From positions 124,001 through 188,000 of the forward strand of contig NZ_FOYI01000006.1 in NCBI RefSeq assembly GCF_900116005.1: 64,000 nucleotides of DNA. The letters run 5' to 3'. The position numbers and the translations under genes are program-made. Below are positions 34,529 to 47,009 of this stretch, piece by piece. The notes beneath the pieces were generated by a model. The model was not told the DNA's origin, searched no databases, and was given only the letters and a program-made list of their open reading frames with translations. Each line of letters opens with the position of its first letter. The first letter of the stretch is position 1. This DNA is from Poseidonocella sedimentorum (GTDB taxonomy: Bacteria > Pseudomonadota > Alphaproteobacteria > Rhodobacterales > Rhodobacteraceae).

Positions 34529-34750
34529 TCAGTGCATCACCACGCGTTCGATCTTGTCGCTCACGATGTAGACATCGACCTTCTTGCCGCCGGCGCGGGC
34601 GGCATTGAGCGCGGTGAAGAGATTGGCCACACCATCGGTCGAGCCGGTCTTGATCTTCTTCCAGCCGGGAACGCCGCTCACGATCGCCCAGCAATTCTGG
34701 GAGCCGGAGGTTGCAAAGGTGCGCGATACGGTTTTGTTGTTATGCCACAT
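34529..34750 (-). CDS. Stand-alone copy of the astacin C-terminal domain
   Basis: 73 residues with AAGGAG seven bases before the ATG. The whole protein aligns with residues 275-345 of the astacin encoded just upstream. Shared positions include SRxF, GSxNxW, GWKKI, DGVxN(I/L)F, KKVxV and a late R. About a third of positions are identical by eye, with two single-residue gaps. No catalytic motif or signal peptide. It may bind the protease, its substrate or the same ligand as the fused domain; this is inference. 36 bases after the astacin stop. Confidence 0.75.
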   Translation of the reverse strand: MWHNNKTVSRTFATSGSQNCWAIVSGVPGWKKIKTGSTDGVANLFTALNAARAGGKKVDVYIVSDKIERVVMH

Positions 34751-34786
34751 GGGGCGTCTCCTTGAATAAATGTTGGTTTGAAAAAA

Positions 34787-35824
34787 TCAGAGAAGTTGCG
34801 CACGGAAGACCGTCTGGCCATCCATGAAGAGCGAGACCTTCTTGTCGAACGCAAACGCGAAGCAGCACAGGTCAAAGATGTTCTCGACCCCGTCCTTGGC
34901 ATTGGGATCGATCTTCTTCCAGCCTTGCCCGGCGGGCATGACCCAGGCGTTCTTGGAGCCTGCGGAGCTGAAGACGCGCGAGAGGTTCGCCGTCGTCCAG
35001 ATCTGATAGATCGAATGCACCGCGGCGATATCGCCGGGGCTGAGCCCGTTGCGCTGGCCGATGGTCTTGCCCGCCGGGATGGTCTCGATCGTGCGCTGGC
35101 CGTTTTTGGAAAACGCAAACGCGCCGTAGTGCATGATCGAGCCGTAGTCGTAATTGCCGACGTCATCGCCATCGTTGATGTGCTGGTTGAAGTTGTGCTC
35201 CTTGCCGGCCTGGATGTTCTGCCACTTGACCTGGACATGGCTGTCGCGATCTTCGCGGCTCTGCTCGTGCCAGAGGCCCCAGGCATGGCCGATCTCGTGG
35301 ACCGTCGCACCGAAGCCGCAGCCACCGGCAAGGCCGATGTCCTGCTTGCCCCCCTGCATCCCGACATAGCTCCAGCACCCGGTCGCGGGCATGAAGTTGA
35401 CGTAGTTGGGATATTGCGAGGCATTGGCGGAGGTGCGCTCGACAAAGCGCATCGAGGTATTGTCCTCCCAGTGCTTGATCGCATCGAGCACCCGCTGGCG
35501 GTTGGTCGCCGGCAGGTTGGAAGCGATCACGTAGGGCATCAGCGCGTTGGGCCAGCGCTTGTTTGCACCCGTGACCACCACCCCGTGAGAGACGCCCTCG
35601 GGATCGTCGCCCGCATCGAGCGCGTCCTTGGCGGCAGCGGTCTGGGCTTCGACCTCGTCGACCTTGCCCAGAACGATGCAGCCTTCGAACACCGCGAGGC
35701 CATCCACGGCGGCATAGGTCACCGTCCTGTTCTTGAAGGTCTCGCCGGAAATGATCGCAGTTCGTACGTCGTTGCTTGTGAGGAGGCCGCCGCAGCAGCA
35801 GTCCTCTTCATCGCTTTCACACAT
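34787..35824 (-). CDS. Astacin-type zinc metallopeptidase (M12A)
   Basis: 345 residues from the ATG at 35824 (GGAG eight bases upstream). Zinc motif HEIGHAWGLWHEQSREDRD begins at His176, with His180 and His186 as ligands and Glu177 as base; the Met-turn SIMHY (229-233) supplies Met231 and Tyr233. Cys150 and Cys169 fit the conserved disulfide. Prosegment: residues 46-50 read FEGCI where astacins usually have FEGD, so Cys49 may hold the zinc until activation. The N-terminus has no signal peptide and a CCC cluster at 9-11 (DEEDCCCGG). The last 71 residues form an extra domain repeated in the next gene. Substrate unknown. Confidence 0.9.
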   Translation of the reverse strand: MCESDEEDCCCGGLLTSNDVRTAIISGETFKNRTVTYAAVDGLAVFEGCIVLGKVDEVEAQTAAAKDALDAGDDPEGVSHGVVVTGANKRWPNALMPYVIASNLPATNRQRVLDAIKHWEDNTSMRFVERTSANASQYPNYVNFMPATGCWSYVGMQGGKQDIGLAGGCGFGATVHEIGHAWGLWHEQSREDRDSHVQVKWQNIQAGKEHNFNQHINDGDDVGNYDYGSIMHYGAFAFSKNGQRTIETIPAGKTIGQRNGLSPGDIAAVHSIYQIWTTANLSRVFSSAGSKNAWVMPAGQGWKKIDPNAKDGVENIFDLCCFAFAFDKKVSLFMDGQTVFRAQLL

Positions 35825-36257
35825 GATGAAAACTCCATAATTGCAATCGAGAAAAGCCGCTGAAAATAATTTGCGACAAATTGAAAGTACCACGAAAACC
35901 CGTTATTTTTCAATGACTCGCGGGGTATGGAAAACCTGACCAGCGGGGTTTTGGGGCCCCGGATCCCCGGTTTTGGCAAGCCTCTGCTCGCGTGATTCCG
36001 ACAATGAAAACGGTGTGTTGCGCGCTTGGAAACGAAACTTTCTTGCGCGCTGAAAATTTCTCGTGCCACGGCACGAAGCGCCGGAATTCGAGCCGAAACG
36101 CCCTGCGAAACCACCCCGCACCAGAGGGCGCGCCGCCCGCGAGAGATCGCGGAATCGCGCCGGAGCGAAACGCGTCCGAATCGGCCCTGCGTCCCGGATC
36201 GGGCGCGATAGGGGCTGGACGCTCCGGCTCAGCTTGGATAAATCACGGGGGTCACGG
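35825..36257. other. 433-base gap before the astacin cassette and tRNA-Leu
   Basis: The 110 bases next to the astacin start are AT-rich and should hold the cassette promoter; no convincing -35/-10 pair was found. Around 35950-35975 there is a G/C-rich palindromic stretch (GGGGCCCCGGATCCCCGG). The remaining part up to the tRNA is GC-rich and shows no gene or structure I can name. Confidence 0.5.
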
Positions 36258-36343
36258 GCCCAAGTGGCGGAATGGTAGACGCAGGGGATTCAAAATCCCC
36301 CGCCTTTGCGGGCGTGCCGGTTCGAGTCCGGCCTTGGGTACCA
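36258..36343 (+). tRNA. tRNA-Leu (anticodon CAA)
   Basis: 86 bases with encoded CCA. Acceptor GCCCAAG pairs with CTTGGGT (G-U at the first pair). Anticodon stem GGGGA/TCCCC holds TTCAAAA, giving CAA, which reads TTG. A long variable arm (CCGCCTTTGCGGGCG region) marks a class II tRNA, and the T arm contains GGTTCGAGTCC. Confidence 0.95.
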
Positions 36344-36489
36344 CTGGCCTTGCCAGAGATTTGCGATGTGCGGCGCGATGATTGCGCCCCCGGTGTCCCC
36401 GGTCACACGATCTGGGCGCGTGGGTTGGCCGCGCGGGCTGGGCGCATGGGGCGGACCGGCCAGTTTGGCCGAGCAGCCCCACGTCTGGA

Positions 36490-39840
<3,351 letters not shown>

Positions 39841-40054
39841 TTTCGTCTCCGGTCGTGTGGCGCGATCCGGCGGATGCGGATCACGCGGGGCATGGTGCGG
39901 GGGCAAATTGATGGCGTTATAGACAGGCGCGATGTGCGCGCAAGAGCAAACCCGCGGCTTTGCCCGGCGCGCGCGGGAAATTCGGCGACGGGGCTGGAAA
40001 CCCGCGCGCGGATCGGGGATAGGATCGGGATCAAAGACAGCCGGGAGCCGCCCC

Positions 40055-41164
40055 TTGCGCCTTCGCTTCGATTTCTCAGCGCCCAAGAATTTCACCGCCC
40101 CGAGCGAGGTGATCGTCGCGTCCTCGGCGCTGGATGTGCCGCGCGCGCTGGCCGCGCTTGACCGGGCGCGCCGGGCGGGGCGCTGGGTCGCCGGGCTCTG
40201 CGCCTATGAGCTGGGCTATGCGCTGGAGCCGCGGCTCGCGCCGCTGATGCCGGGGGGGCAGGATCTGCCGCTGCTGATCTTCGGGGTGTTCGATGGCCCC
40301 TCGGCGCCGGAGCCGCTGGAGCCCGGGGGCGCGCTTGGCCCGCTGCATGCCCAGTGGAGCAAGGAGCGCTACGCCCGGGCCTTCGAGACGCTGCACGAGC
40401 ACATCGCCGCGGGCGACATCTATCAGGCCAACCTGACCTTCCCGCTCAAGACCGAACTGGAGGGGAGTGCCTTCGGGCTTTATTCCGCATTGCTGGCAAA
40501 GCACCCGGTGAAGCATTCCGCCCTTGCCGAGATGCCCGGACTGCCCGCGCTCGTGTCGCTCTCGCCCGAGCTCTTCTTCCGCACCGATGGCGCGGGGCGC
40601 ATCGAGACCCGGCCCATGAAAGGCACCCAGCCGCGCGCGACCAACCCCGCCGAAGATGCCGCCCGCGCGGCGTTCCTGCAGGCGGATCCGAAGAACCGGG
40701 CCGAGAACCTCATGATCGTCGATCTGCTGCGCAACGACATCAGCCGCATCTGCGAGGTCGGCTCGGTGCGCGTCCCCGAGCTCTTTGCGGTCGAGCAATA
40801 CAAGACCGTGCACCAGATGGTCTCGACCGTGGAGGGGCGGATGCTGCCGGGCACGGAGCTGTCGGATATTCTGCGCGCGCTTTTTCCCTGCGGGTCGATC
40901 ACCGGGGCGCCCAAGGTCCGGGCGATGGAGATCATCGCCGATCTCGAAGAGGGCCCGCGCGGGGCCTATTGCGGGGCGATCGGCTGGATGGCGCCGGACG
41001 GAGCGTCGGAATTCAACGTGGCGATCCGGACCCTGACGGTACGGGGGCAGGACGTGACGCTCAATGTGGGCGGCGGCGTGGTCTATGACAGCGACGCCGC
41101 ATCGGAATATGAGGAGGCCCTGTGGAAAAGCCGCTTTGCCCGGATGAGCCCGGCTTCCGCATAA
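40055..41164 (+). CDS. pabB: Aminodeoxychorismate synthase component I
   Basis: 369 residues from a TTG at 40055 preceded by GGGAG; no ATG lies in a fitting place. It converts chorismate and ammonia to 4-amino-4-deoxychorismate for folate. Chorismate-binding signatures: [63 protein letters not shown]-like [17 protein letters not shown], and [10 protein letters not shown]. The GAPK and PMKGT motifs separate PabB from anthranilate synthase only weakly, but the downstream lyase supports the folate role. Confidence 0.88.
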   Translation: MRLRFDFSAPKNFTAPSEVIVASSALDVPRALAALDRARRAGRWVAGLCAYELGYALEPRLAPLMPGGQDLPLLIFGVFDGPSAPEPLEPGGALGPLHAQWSKERYARAFETLHEHIAAGDIYQANLTFPLKTELEGSAFGLYSALLAKHPVKHSALAEMPGLPALVSLSPELFFRTDGAGRIETRPMKGTQPRATNPAEDAARAAFLQADPKNRAENLMIVDLLRNDISRICEVGSVRVPELFAVEQYKTVHQMVSTVEGRMLPGTELSDILRALFPCGSITGAPKVRAMEIIADLEEGPRGAYCGAIGWMAPDGASEFNVAIRTLTVRGQDVTLNVGGGVVYDSDAASEYEEALWKSRFARMSPASA

Positions 41165-41763
41165 TCGAAACCTTCGCGCGGCGGGACGGGGCGTTTCCGC
41201 GCCTTGATCGGCACTTGGCGCGCATGGGCCGGACGGCGCGGGCGCTCGGGATCGCGTTTGATGCGGCGGCGGTTCGGGCGCTCCTGCCGGACGAGGGGGA
41301 GCTGCGCTGCCGCCTGACGCTCGATCGGGCGGGCCGGGCCGAGATCACCACCGCGCCGCTCGGCGCGCCCGCAGGCGATTGGCGCGTGATGATCGCCGAG
41401 CCGCGCCTGCGCGCCGGTGATCCGTGGTTGCGCATGAAAACCACCCGCCGCGCACTGTATGACGAGACCCGCGCCGCGCTGCCGGGCGGGATCGACGAGG
41501 CACTCTTTCTCAACGAGCGCGGCGAGCTCTGCGAGGGGACGATCACCAACCTCTTCCTCCAGCGCGACGGAGAGCTGCTGACCCCGCCGGTCGCGTCGGG
41601 GCTCTTGCCCGGCGTCCTGCGCGAGAGCCTGCTGGAAAGCGGCGAATGTAGCGAGACGGTCCTCACGGCGGGGGACCTCGCCAGCGCGGAGGCGCTCTAT
41701 GTCGGCAATTCCCTGCGCGGGCTCATCCGCGCTACGCTGGTGCGAGACGCCCCAATGCCTTGA
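41122..41763 (+). CDS. pabC: Aminodeoxychorismate lyase (class IV aminotransferase fold)
   Basis: 213 residues from a GTG at 41122, with GAGGAG upstream inside pabB; the two genes overlap by 43 bases. PLP enzyme that splits aminodeoxychorismate into p-aminobenzoate and pyruvate. The PLP lysine is in [12 protein letters not shown] and the late Glu in [16 protein letters not shown]. Shorter than E. coli PabC (269). A general class IV aminotransferase is possible, but the pabB coupling argues for the lyase. Confidence 0.82.
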   Translation: MEKPLCPDEPGFRIIETFARRDGAFPRLDRHLARMGRTARALGIAFDAAAVRALLPDEGELRCRLTLDRAGRAEITTAPLGAPAGDWRVMIAEPRLRAGDPWLRMKTTRRALYDETRAALPGGIDEALFLNERGELCEGTITNLFLQRDGELLTPPVASGLLPGVLRESLLESGECSETVLTAGDLASAEALYVGNSLRGLIRATLVRDAPMP

Positions 41764-41822
41764 CTTCCGACGCCCGAGCATGTGTATCGGCGCGACTGAG
41801 CGACCCCCTTAAGGAGCAACCC

Positions 41823-43601
41823 ATGCACCCCTTCCGCAGCCAAACCTGCGCCGACCTGACCAAAGCGAATGTGGGCGACACCGTGCGCCTTTCCGGCTGG
41901 GTCCATCGGATCCGAGATCACGGCGGGGTGCTCTTCATCGATTTGCGCGATCATTATGGCATCACGCAGGTGCTTTGCGACGGGGACAGCCCGGTCTTTG
42001 CCGAGGTCGAGAAGGTCCGCTCCGAATGGTGCATCCGCATCGACGGGACGGTGAAAGCGCGCGACGAGAGCCTGATCAACCCCAAGCTGCCCACCGGCGA
42101 GGTTGAGGTCTATATCCGCGACATGGAAGTGCTCGGCGCGGCCGACGAGCTGCCGCTCATCGTCTTTGGCGATCAGGAATACCCCGAGGAGACGCGCCTG
42201 CGCTATCGCTACCTCGACCTGCGCCGCGAGGCGATGCAGCGCAACATGACGCTGCGCTCGGACGTGGTGGCCTCGATCCGCAAACGCATGTGGGACAAGG
42301 GGTTCCGCGAGTTCCAGACGCCGATCATCACCGCCTCCAGCCCCGAAGGCGCGCGCGACTTCCTCGTCCCCTCGCGCCTGCATCCGGGCAAGTTCTACGC
42401 CCTGCCGCAGGCGCCGCAGCAGTTCAAACAGCTGATCATGGTCTCGGGCTTCGACAAGTATTTCCAGATCGCGCCCTGTTTCCGCGATGAAGACCCGCGC
42501 GCCGACCGCTCGCCCACCGATTTCTACCAGCTCGACATGGAGATGTCCTTCGTCGAGCAGGAGGACGTGTTTGGCACGATCCAGCCGGTTGTGCAGGGGA
42601 TTTTCGAAGAGTTCGGCAACGGGGCCAAGGTCGACAGCGACTGGCCGCGCATCAGCTATGCGGATGCGGCCATGTGGTACGGCACCGACAAGCCCGACCT
42701 GCGCAACCCGATCAAGATGCAGAACGTCTCGGAGCATTTCCGCGGCTCGGGCTTTGCGATCTTCGCCAAGCTGCTGGAGCAGGACGGGACCGAGATCCGC
42801 GCCATCCCCGCGCCCAAGGGCGGCAGCCGGAAGTTCTGCGACCGGATGAACGCCTTTGCCCAGAAAGAGGGCCTGCCGGGGATGGGCTATATCTTCTGGC
42901 GCGCGGGGGCCGAGGGCATGGAAGCGGCGGGGCCGCTGGCCAAGAACATCGGGCCGGAGCGCACTGAGGCGATCCGCCAGCAGCTGGGCCTTGATGTGGG
43001 CGACGCGGCGTTCTTCCTTGGCGGCAAACCATCGGTCTTCGAGGGTGTCGCCGGGCGCGCGCGGGTGGTCATCGGCGAGGAGCTGGGGCTGACGGAGAAG
43101 GACCGCTTCGCCTTTGCCTGGATCGTCGATTTCCCGATGTACGAGAAAGACGACGAAAGCGGCGAGATCGACTTTTCGCACAACCCGTTCTCGATGCCGC
43201 AAGGCGGGATGGAGGCGCTGGAGGGCGATCCGCTCGATGTGCTGGGCTATCAGTATGACCTTGCCTGCAACGGCTATGAGCTGATTTCCGGGGCGATCCG
43301 GAACCACAAGCTGGAGATCATGTACAAGGCTTTCGAACTGGCGGGTTATCCGGCGGACGAGGTCGAGAAGCGGTTTGGCGGCATGGTCAATGCGTTCAAA
43401 TTCGGCGCGCCGCCGCACGGGGGCTGCGCGGCCGGCATCGACCGGATCGTCATGCTTCTGGCCGATGAAGCCAATATCCGCGAGGTCATCATGTTCCCGA
43501 TGAACCAGCGGGCCGAGGACCTGATGATGCAGGCGCCGTCGGAGCCGATGTCGGATCAGTTGATGGAGCTTGGGCTGCGGGTGATCCCTCAGGACGACTG
43601 A
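41823..43601 (+). CDS. aspS: Aspartyl-tRNA synthetase
   Basis: 592 residues, bacterial length. Class II synthetase: an N-terminal OB fold for the anticodon ([20 protein letters not shown]), motif 2 with [20 protein letters not shown], a bacterial insertion domain in the middle, and motif 3 [16 protein letters not shown] near the C-terminus. Bacterial AspRS of this type may also charge tRNA-Asn in organisms using Asp/Glu amidotransferase. AAGGAG precedes the ATG at 41823. Confidence 0.97.
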   Translation: MHPFRSQTCADLTKANVGDTVRLSGWVHRIRDHGGVLFIDLRDHYGITQVLCDGDSPVFAEVEKVRSEWCIRIDGTVKARDESLINPKLPTGEVEVYIRDMEVLGAADELPLIVFGDQEYPEETRLRYRYLDLRREAMQRNMTLRSDVVASIRKRMWDKGFREFQTPIITASSPEGARDFLVPSRLHPGKFYALPQAPQQFKQLIMVSGFDKYFQIAPCFRDEDPRADRSPTDFYQLDMEMSFVEQEDVFGTIQPVVQGIFEEFGNGAKVDSDWPRISYADAAMWYGTDKPDLRNPIKMQNVSEHFRGSGFAIFAKLLEQDGTEIRAIPAPKGGSRKFCDRMNAFAQKEGLPGMGYIFWRAGAEGMEAAGPLAKNIGPERTEAIRQQLGLDVGDAAFFLGGKPSVFEGVAGRARVVIGEELGLTEKDRFAFAWIVDFPMYEKDDESGEIDFSHNPFSMPQGGMEALEGDPLDVLGYQYDLACNGYELISGAIRNHKLEIMYKAFELAGYPADEVEKRFGGMVNAFKFGAPPHGGCAAGIDRIVMLLADEANIREVIMFPMNQRAEDLMMQAPSEPMSDQLMELGLRVIPQDD

Positions 43602-43635
43602 GGGGCGCTGCCCCTCAGACACCCCGGAGTATTTT
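43598..43635. terminator. Hairpin at the aspS stop, followed by T-rich segment
   Basis: CTGAGGGGC (43598-43606) pairs perfectly with GCCCCTCAG (43610-43618) over a GCT loop and includes the aspS stop codon. A C/G-rich linker and TATTTTT follow (43629-43635), so it is probably a terminator. The motif with CCCCGGAGTATTTTT resembles an extragenic element I associate with Rhodobacterales genomes, but I cannot verify its copy number here. Confidence 0.6.
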
Positions 43636-43666
43636 TCAAGAGAAGAAGAGGGGCGCGCGGCGCCTC

Positions 43667-44269
43667 TCAGCCCGGGCGGGTGAGCGAAAACTTTTCGCGG
43701 ATGACCGAGTAGTCCTGATAGCCCATGCGGGTCAGCGGGTTGTAGCTCAGCACGTCGAAGATGCCGTCCTTGAGACAGTCATCCCGCATGTGGACGCCGA
43801 TCACCTCGCCGAAGACGGCGACGTTCGATTGGCCTTCGAGCGGGACAATTTGGGTCACGCGGCATTCCAGCGCGGCGGGGGCGCGGGCCACGCAGGCGCA
43901 GGAGATTGTCTCGCACTCCTGTTTTTCGATCCGGGCGAGGGCGAATTCATCGACCGATTTTTCCCAGGCGCCGGAGGTCATGTTCATCTGGTCCTTCATC
44001 GCGACTTCCACCACGTTGACGCAGAAGACGCCGGTCTCGCGGATGTTGGCGACGCTGTCCTTGGTGTTGTCGCGGTCCGGTTTGGCGGAGGTGGAGGCGA
44101 ACATCACTTGCGGCGGGGTGTAGGCGACGGCGTTGAAGAAGGAGTAGGGCGCGAGATTGTCGGCGCCGTCTGCGCCTCGGGTGGAGATCCAGCCGATCGG
44201 GCGCGGGGTCACGATGGCGTTGAAGGGATTGTGGGGCAGGCCGTGGCCATCTTCGGGGCGATAGAACAT
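43667..44269 (-). CDS. Flavin reductase family protein
   Basis: 200 residues. FMN-binding split-barrel (DIM6/NTAB) pattern: FNAIVTPRPIGWISTRGADG, NLAPYSFFNAVAYTPPQVMF, DSVANIRETGVFCVNVV, and ALECRVTQIV. Such proteins reduce flavin for a partner mono-oxygenase or bind FMN as stable cofactor; no partner is adjacent. Convergent with aspS. Confidence 0.85.
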   Translation of the reverse strand: MFYRPEDGHGLPHNPFNAIVTPRPIGWISTRGADGADNLAPYSFFNAVAYTPPQVMFASTSAKPDRDNTKDSVANIRETGVFCVNVVEVAMKDQMNMTSGAWEKSVDEFALARIEKQECETISCACVARAPAALECRVTQIVPLEGQSNVAVFGEVIGVHMRDDCLKDGIFDVLSYNPLTRMGYQDYSVIREKFSLTRPG

Positions 44270-44350
44270 GTTGGGGTCTCCGGGGCTGTTTGCGCGCTAC
44301 CTAGCGCCGTGCTAGGGGCAAATCCACCCGCTTAAGGAGCCCGAGCGAAG

Positions 44351-44836
44351 TTGTATACCGTGACGAACGAGACGCCGGAGGATTGGTGGGAGATCGAGGC
44401 GCTTTATGATTTGTGTTTCGCGCCGGGGCGGGAGGCGCTGTCGTCCTATCGGTTGCGCGATGATGTTGCGCCGGTGCGGGAGCTGTCGCTTCTGGCGCGG
44501 GACGGGGCGGGGATCCTTGCTGGGGCGGTCCGGTTCTGGCCCGTGCGGGTCGGGGACCGAGCGGCGCTTTTGCTGGGGCCGATCGCGGTGCACCCGACGC
44601 GGCAGGGCGAGGGGCTTGGCGCGCTCTTGCTGCGCGAGAGCCTCGGCAAGGCGGCGGATCTCGGGTGGGAGAGGGTGATGCTCGTGGGCGATGCGCCGTA
44701 TTATTCCAGGTTTGGATTTTCGCGGCTCGACGAGGTGGTGATGCCGCCGCCGACGAACCCGGATCGCGTGCTCGGGATCGCGCTGGTGCCCGGGGGCTGG
44801 GACGGGGTGTCGGGGGCGGTGACGCGCTGGTCGTGA
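44351..44836 (+). CDS. GNAT family N-acetyltransferase
   Basis: 161 residues from a TTG at 44351, with AAGGAG eleven bases upstream. GNAT core: LLGPIAVHPTRQGEGLGALL provides the acetyl-CoA pyrophosphate loop (QGEGLG, a variant of Q/RxxGxG/A), then LLRESLGKAADLGWERVMLV and YYSRFGFSRL. The architecture resembles the YhbS-like subfamily. Substrate unknown. Confidence 0.82.
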   Translation: MYTVTNETPEDWWEIEALYDLCFAPGREALSSYRLRDDVAPVRELSLLARDGAGILAGAVRFWPVRVGDRAALLLGPIAVHPTRQGEGLGALLLRESLGKAADLGWERVMLVGDAPYYSRFGFSRLDEVVMPPPTNPDRVLGIALVPGGWDGVSGAVTRWS

Positions 44837-44898
44837 CTTGAAACCGCGGCCCGCTGCACAAACCTTATGTGGGGAACGGGGCACGGGCGGAGGATGGC

Positions 44899-45651
44899 AT
44901 GGCAGAACAGTCTCTTGAGGGGCAGATCGCGGATCTCGCGCAGCGGTACCGGCGGGCCAATTCGCCCGGCATGCAGCTTCTGACGCTTCTGGGCGGGCAG
45001 GCCGAGGGGCTGCTGGACCGGTTGCCGCGCCCCCTCCGGGCGCAGCTTGACGGCGCGACAGAGCGGGCGCTGCTGCTGGCGCTCAACGCGGCGGAGCAGT
45101 CGCGCGGGGTGGTGGGGGATCAGCCGGACTGGCTCAACAAGGCGGTGACCTCGGCGATGGGAGCGGCGGGCGGCGTTGGCGGCATTCCCACGGCGCTGGC
45201 CGAACTGCCGGTCACGACCGCGATCTTGCTGCGCAGCATTCAGGGCATTGCCGCCGAGCAGGGGTTTGATCCTACGGCCGAGAACGTGCGCTTCGATTGC
45301 CTTGAGGTGTTCGGCGCGGCCGGGCCCCTCTCGCGGGATGATGGCGCGGATATGGGGTTCCTTACCGCGCGGATGGCCCTGTCGGGGGCGACGATGCAGC
45401 GCGTGGTGGCGATGGTTGCGCCCCGGCTTGGGGCTGTGCTCGGGCAAAAGCTCGCGGCGCAATCGGTCCCCGTGATCGGGGCGGTGGCCGGGGCGGCAAC
45501 GAATTACACCTTCACGAGCTATTATCAGGAGATCGCGCGGGTGCATTTCGGGCTGCGGCGCATGGCGATCGAACATGACCGGCCGCATGACGAGCTTGTG
45601 CTCGCGCTGCAGGACAGGGTGCGCGGCGGCGTCGAGCGCAGAGCGGGTTAG
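44899..45651 (+). CDS. EcsC family protein
   Basis: 250 residues. EcsC pattern: AVTSAMGAAGGVGGIPTALA, ELPVTTAILLRSIQGIAAEQ, RFDCLEVFGAAGPLS and PVIGAVAGAATNYTFTSYYQ. EcsC of Bacillus affects export but its molecular role is unknown. Hydrophobic and glycine-rich, yet without clear transmembrane helices except possibly 85-115. The stop overlaps that of the convergent puuD by four bases. Confidence 0.8.
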   Translation: MAEQSLEGQIADLAQRYRRANSPGMQLLTLLGGQAEGLLDRLPRPLRAQLDGATERALLLALNAAEQSRGVVGDQPDWLNKAVTSAMGAAGGVGGIPTALAELPVTTAILLRSIQGIAAEQGFDPTAENVRFDCLEVFGAAGPLSRDDGADMGFLTARMALSGATMQRVVAMVAPRLGAVLGQKLAAQSVPVIGAVAGAATNYTFTSYYQEIARVHFGLRRMAIEHDRPHDELVLALQDRVRGGVERRAG

Positions 45652-46874
45652 TCTGCGCGGATCGCGGCCTCGTACCAGGCGACGATGCGCGCGCGCTCGC
45701 CTGTTTCCATATTGCTGAGGTTGGCGGGCGGCATGGCGTGGCTCAGGCCAGCTTGCAGGTAGATCGCGCGGGCGTGGCCGGCGATGGCCGCCTCGCTGTC
45801 GAGCCGGACACCCTTGGGCGCCCAGAGCAGGTTGCCGAACACCGGCTCGCGCGCGTGGCACATCGAGCAGCGGCCCATGACGATGTCCTGCACCTCCGCG
45901 AAGCCGTCGGCCTCGGCAAAGCGCAGGGCCGCGCCCGAGACCTCCTCGCGCGTCCCATCGCGGAGCATGGGCGCGGTCGAGAGCCACATGATCGCGAGAA
46001 AGAGCATCAGCGTGACGGCCCAGGTCCAATGGGGCGCGCCCTTGCGCGCGTGTTTGGTGTTGAAGAAATGCCGGATGGTGACGCCCATCAGGAAGACAAG
46101 GCTGGCGATGGCCCAGTTGTACTCGGTTGCGAAACTCAGCGGGTAGTGGTTCGAAAGCATCAGGAAAATGACCGGCAGGGTCAGATAGTTGTTATGCGTC
46201 GAGCGTTGCTTGGCGATCTTGCCGTATTTGGCATCCGGCGCGCGCCCGGCCTTGAGATCGGCCACCACGATGCGCTGGTTGGGCATGATGATGAAGAAGA
46301 CGTTGGCGGACATGATCGTCGCGGTGAAGGCGCCGAGGTGCAAGAGCGCCGCGCGGCCCGAAAAGACCGAAGAATAGAACACCGACATCAGCACCAGCAC
46401 GCCGAAGAGCGCGACCATGAGGGCGGTCTGGTTGGCGTTGACGAAGAGCTTGCAGAGCGTGTTGTAGGCGATCCACCCGAAGGCGAGGGAGGCCAGCGAG
46501 AGGGCGATGGCTTGCCATGTGCGGAGGTCCATCACGGCCGGGTCGATGAGGTAGAATTCGGCCCCGAGGTAGTAGACGAGGACCAGCATCGCAAAGCCCG
46601 AGAGCCACGTGGCGTAGCTTTCCCATTTGAACCAAATGAGGTCATCGGGCATCCGGTCGGGCGCGACGAGGTATTTCTGGACGTGGTAGAACCCGCCGCC
46701 GTGGACCTGCCATTCCTCGCCATCGGCGCCGGAGGAGAGGTTGCGATCCCGGTGGAGCCCGAGGTCGAGCGCGATGAAGTAGAACGAGGACCCGATCCAG
46801 GCGATGGCGGTGATCACGTGCAGCCAGCGCACGGCAAACTCGATCCAGGCCCCCATGGCCGCAAGATCATACAT
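45648..46874 (-). CDS. puuD: Membrane urate oxidase PuuD with cytochrome c domain
   Basis: 408 residues. PuuD oxidises urate to 5-hydroxyisourate and passes electrons to a c-type haem instead of oxygen. The N-terminal 310 residues have about eight helices (FAVRWLHVITAIAWIGSSFY at the start, STHNNYLTLPVIFLMLSNHY near 230). A cytochrome c domain follows: haem motif CSMCH at 336-340 and distal Met381 in SHAMPPAN. The cytochrome c maturation genes upstream in this window would supply the haem. It follows uraH by 135 bases on the same strand. Confidence 0.94.
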   Translation of the reverse strand: MYDLAAMGAWIEFAVRWLHVITAIAWIGSSFYFIALDLGLHRDRNLSSGADGEEWQVHGGGFYHVQKYLVAPDRMPDDLIWFKWESYATWLSGFAMLVLVYYLGAEFYLIDPAVMDLRTWQAIALSLASLAFGWIAYNTLCKLFVNANQTALMVALFGVLVLMSVFYSSVFSGRAALLHLGAFTATIMSANVFFIIMPNQRIVVADLKAGRAPDAKYGKIAKQRSTHNNYLTLPVIFLMLSNHYPLSFATEYNWAIASLVFLMGVTIRHFFNTKHARKGAPHWTWAVTLMLFLAIMWLSTAPMLRDGTREEVSGAALRFAEADGFAEVQDIVMGRCSMCHAREPVFGNLLWAPKGVRLDSEAAIAGHARAIYLQAGLSHAMPPANLSNMETGERARIVAWYEAAIRAD

Positions 46875-47009
46875 CCGGATGCTCCTTTGTTGTTCAGGCT
46901 CGGCCTATCCGATTTCCGGGCTAAGCCGAAGGGCGGGGGCTTGTACAGGCAAACTTGTGCGCGGCGGGCGCGGGCCCCGGGGGCGCGCTCATTCGCTGGG
47001 CGCTTCCCC

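Noticed and set aside
35825-35893. Upstream in-frame GTG giving the astacin a 23-residue extension
   Set aside because: The extension is not a proper signal peptide, the GTG lacks a ribosome site, and GGAG lies correctly before the ATG at 35824.
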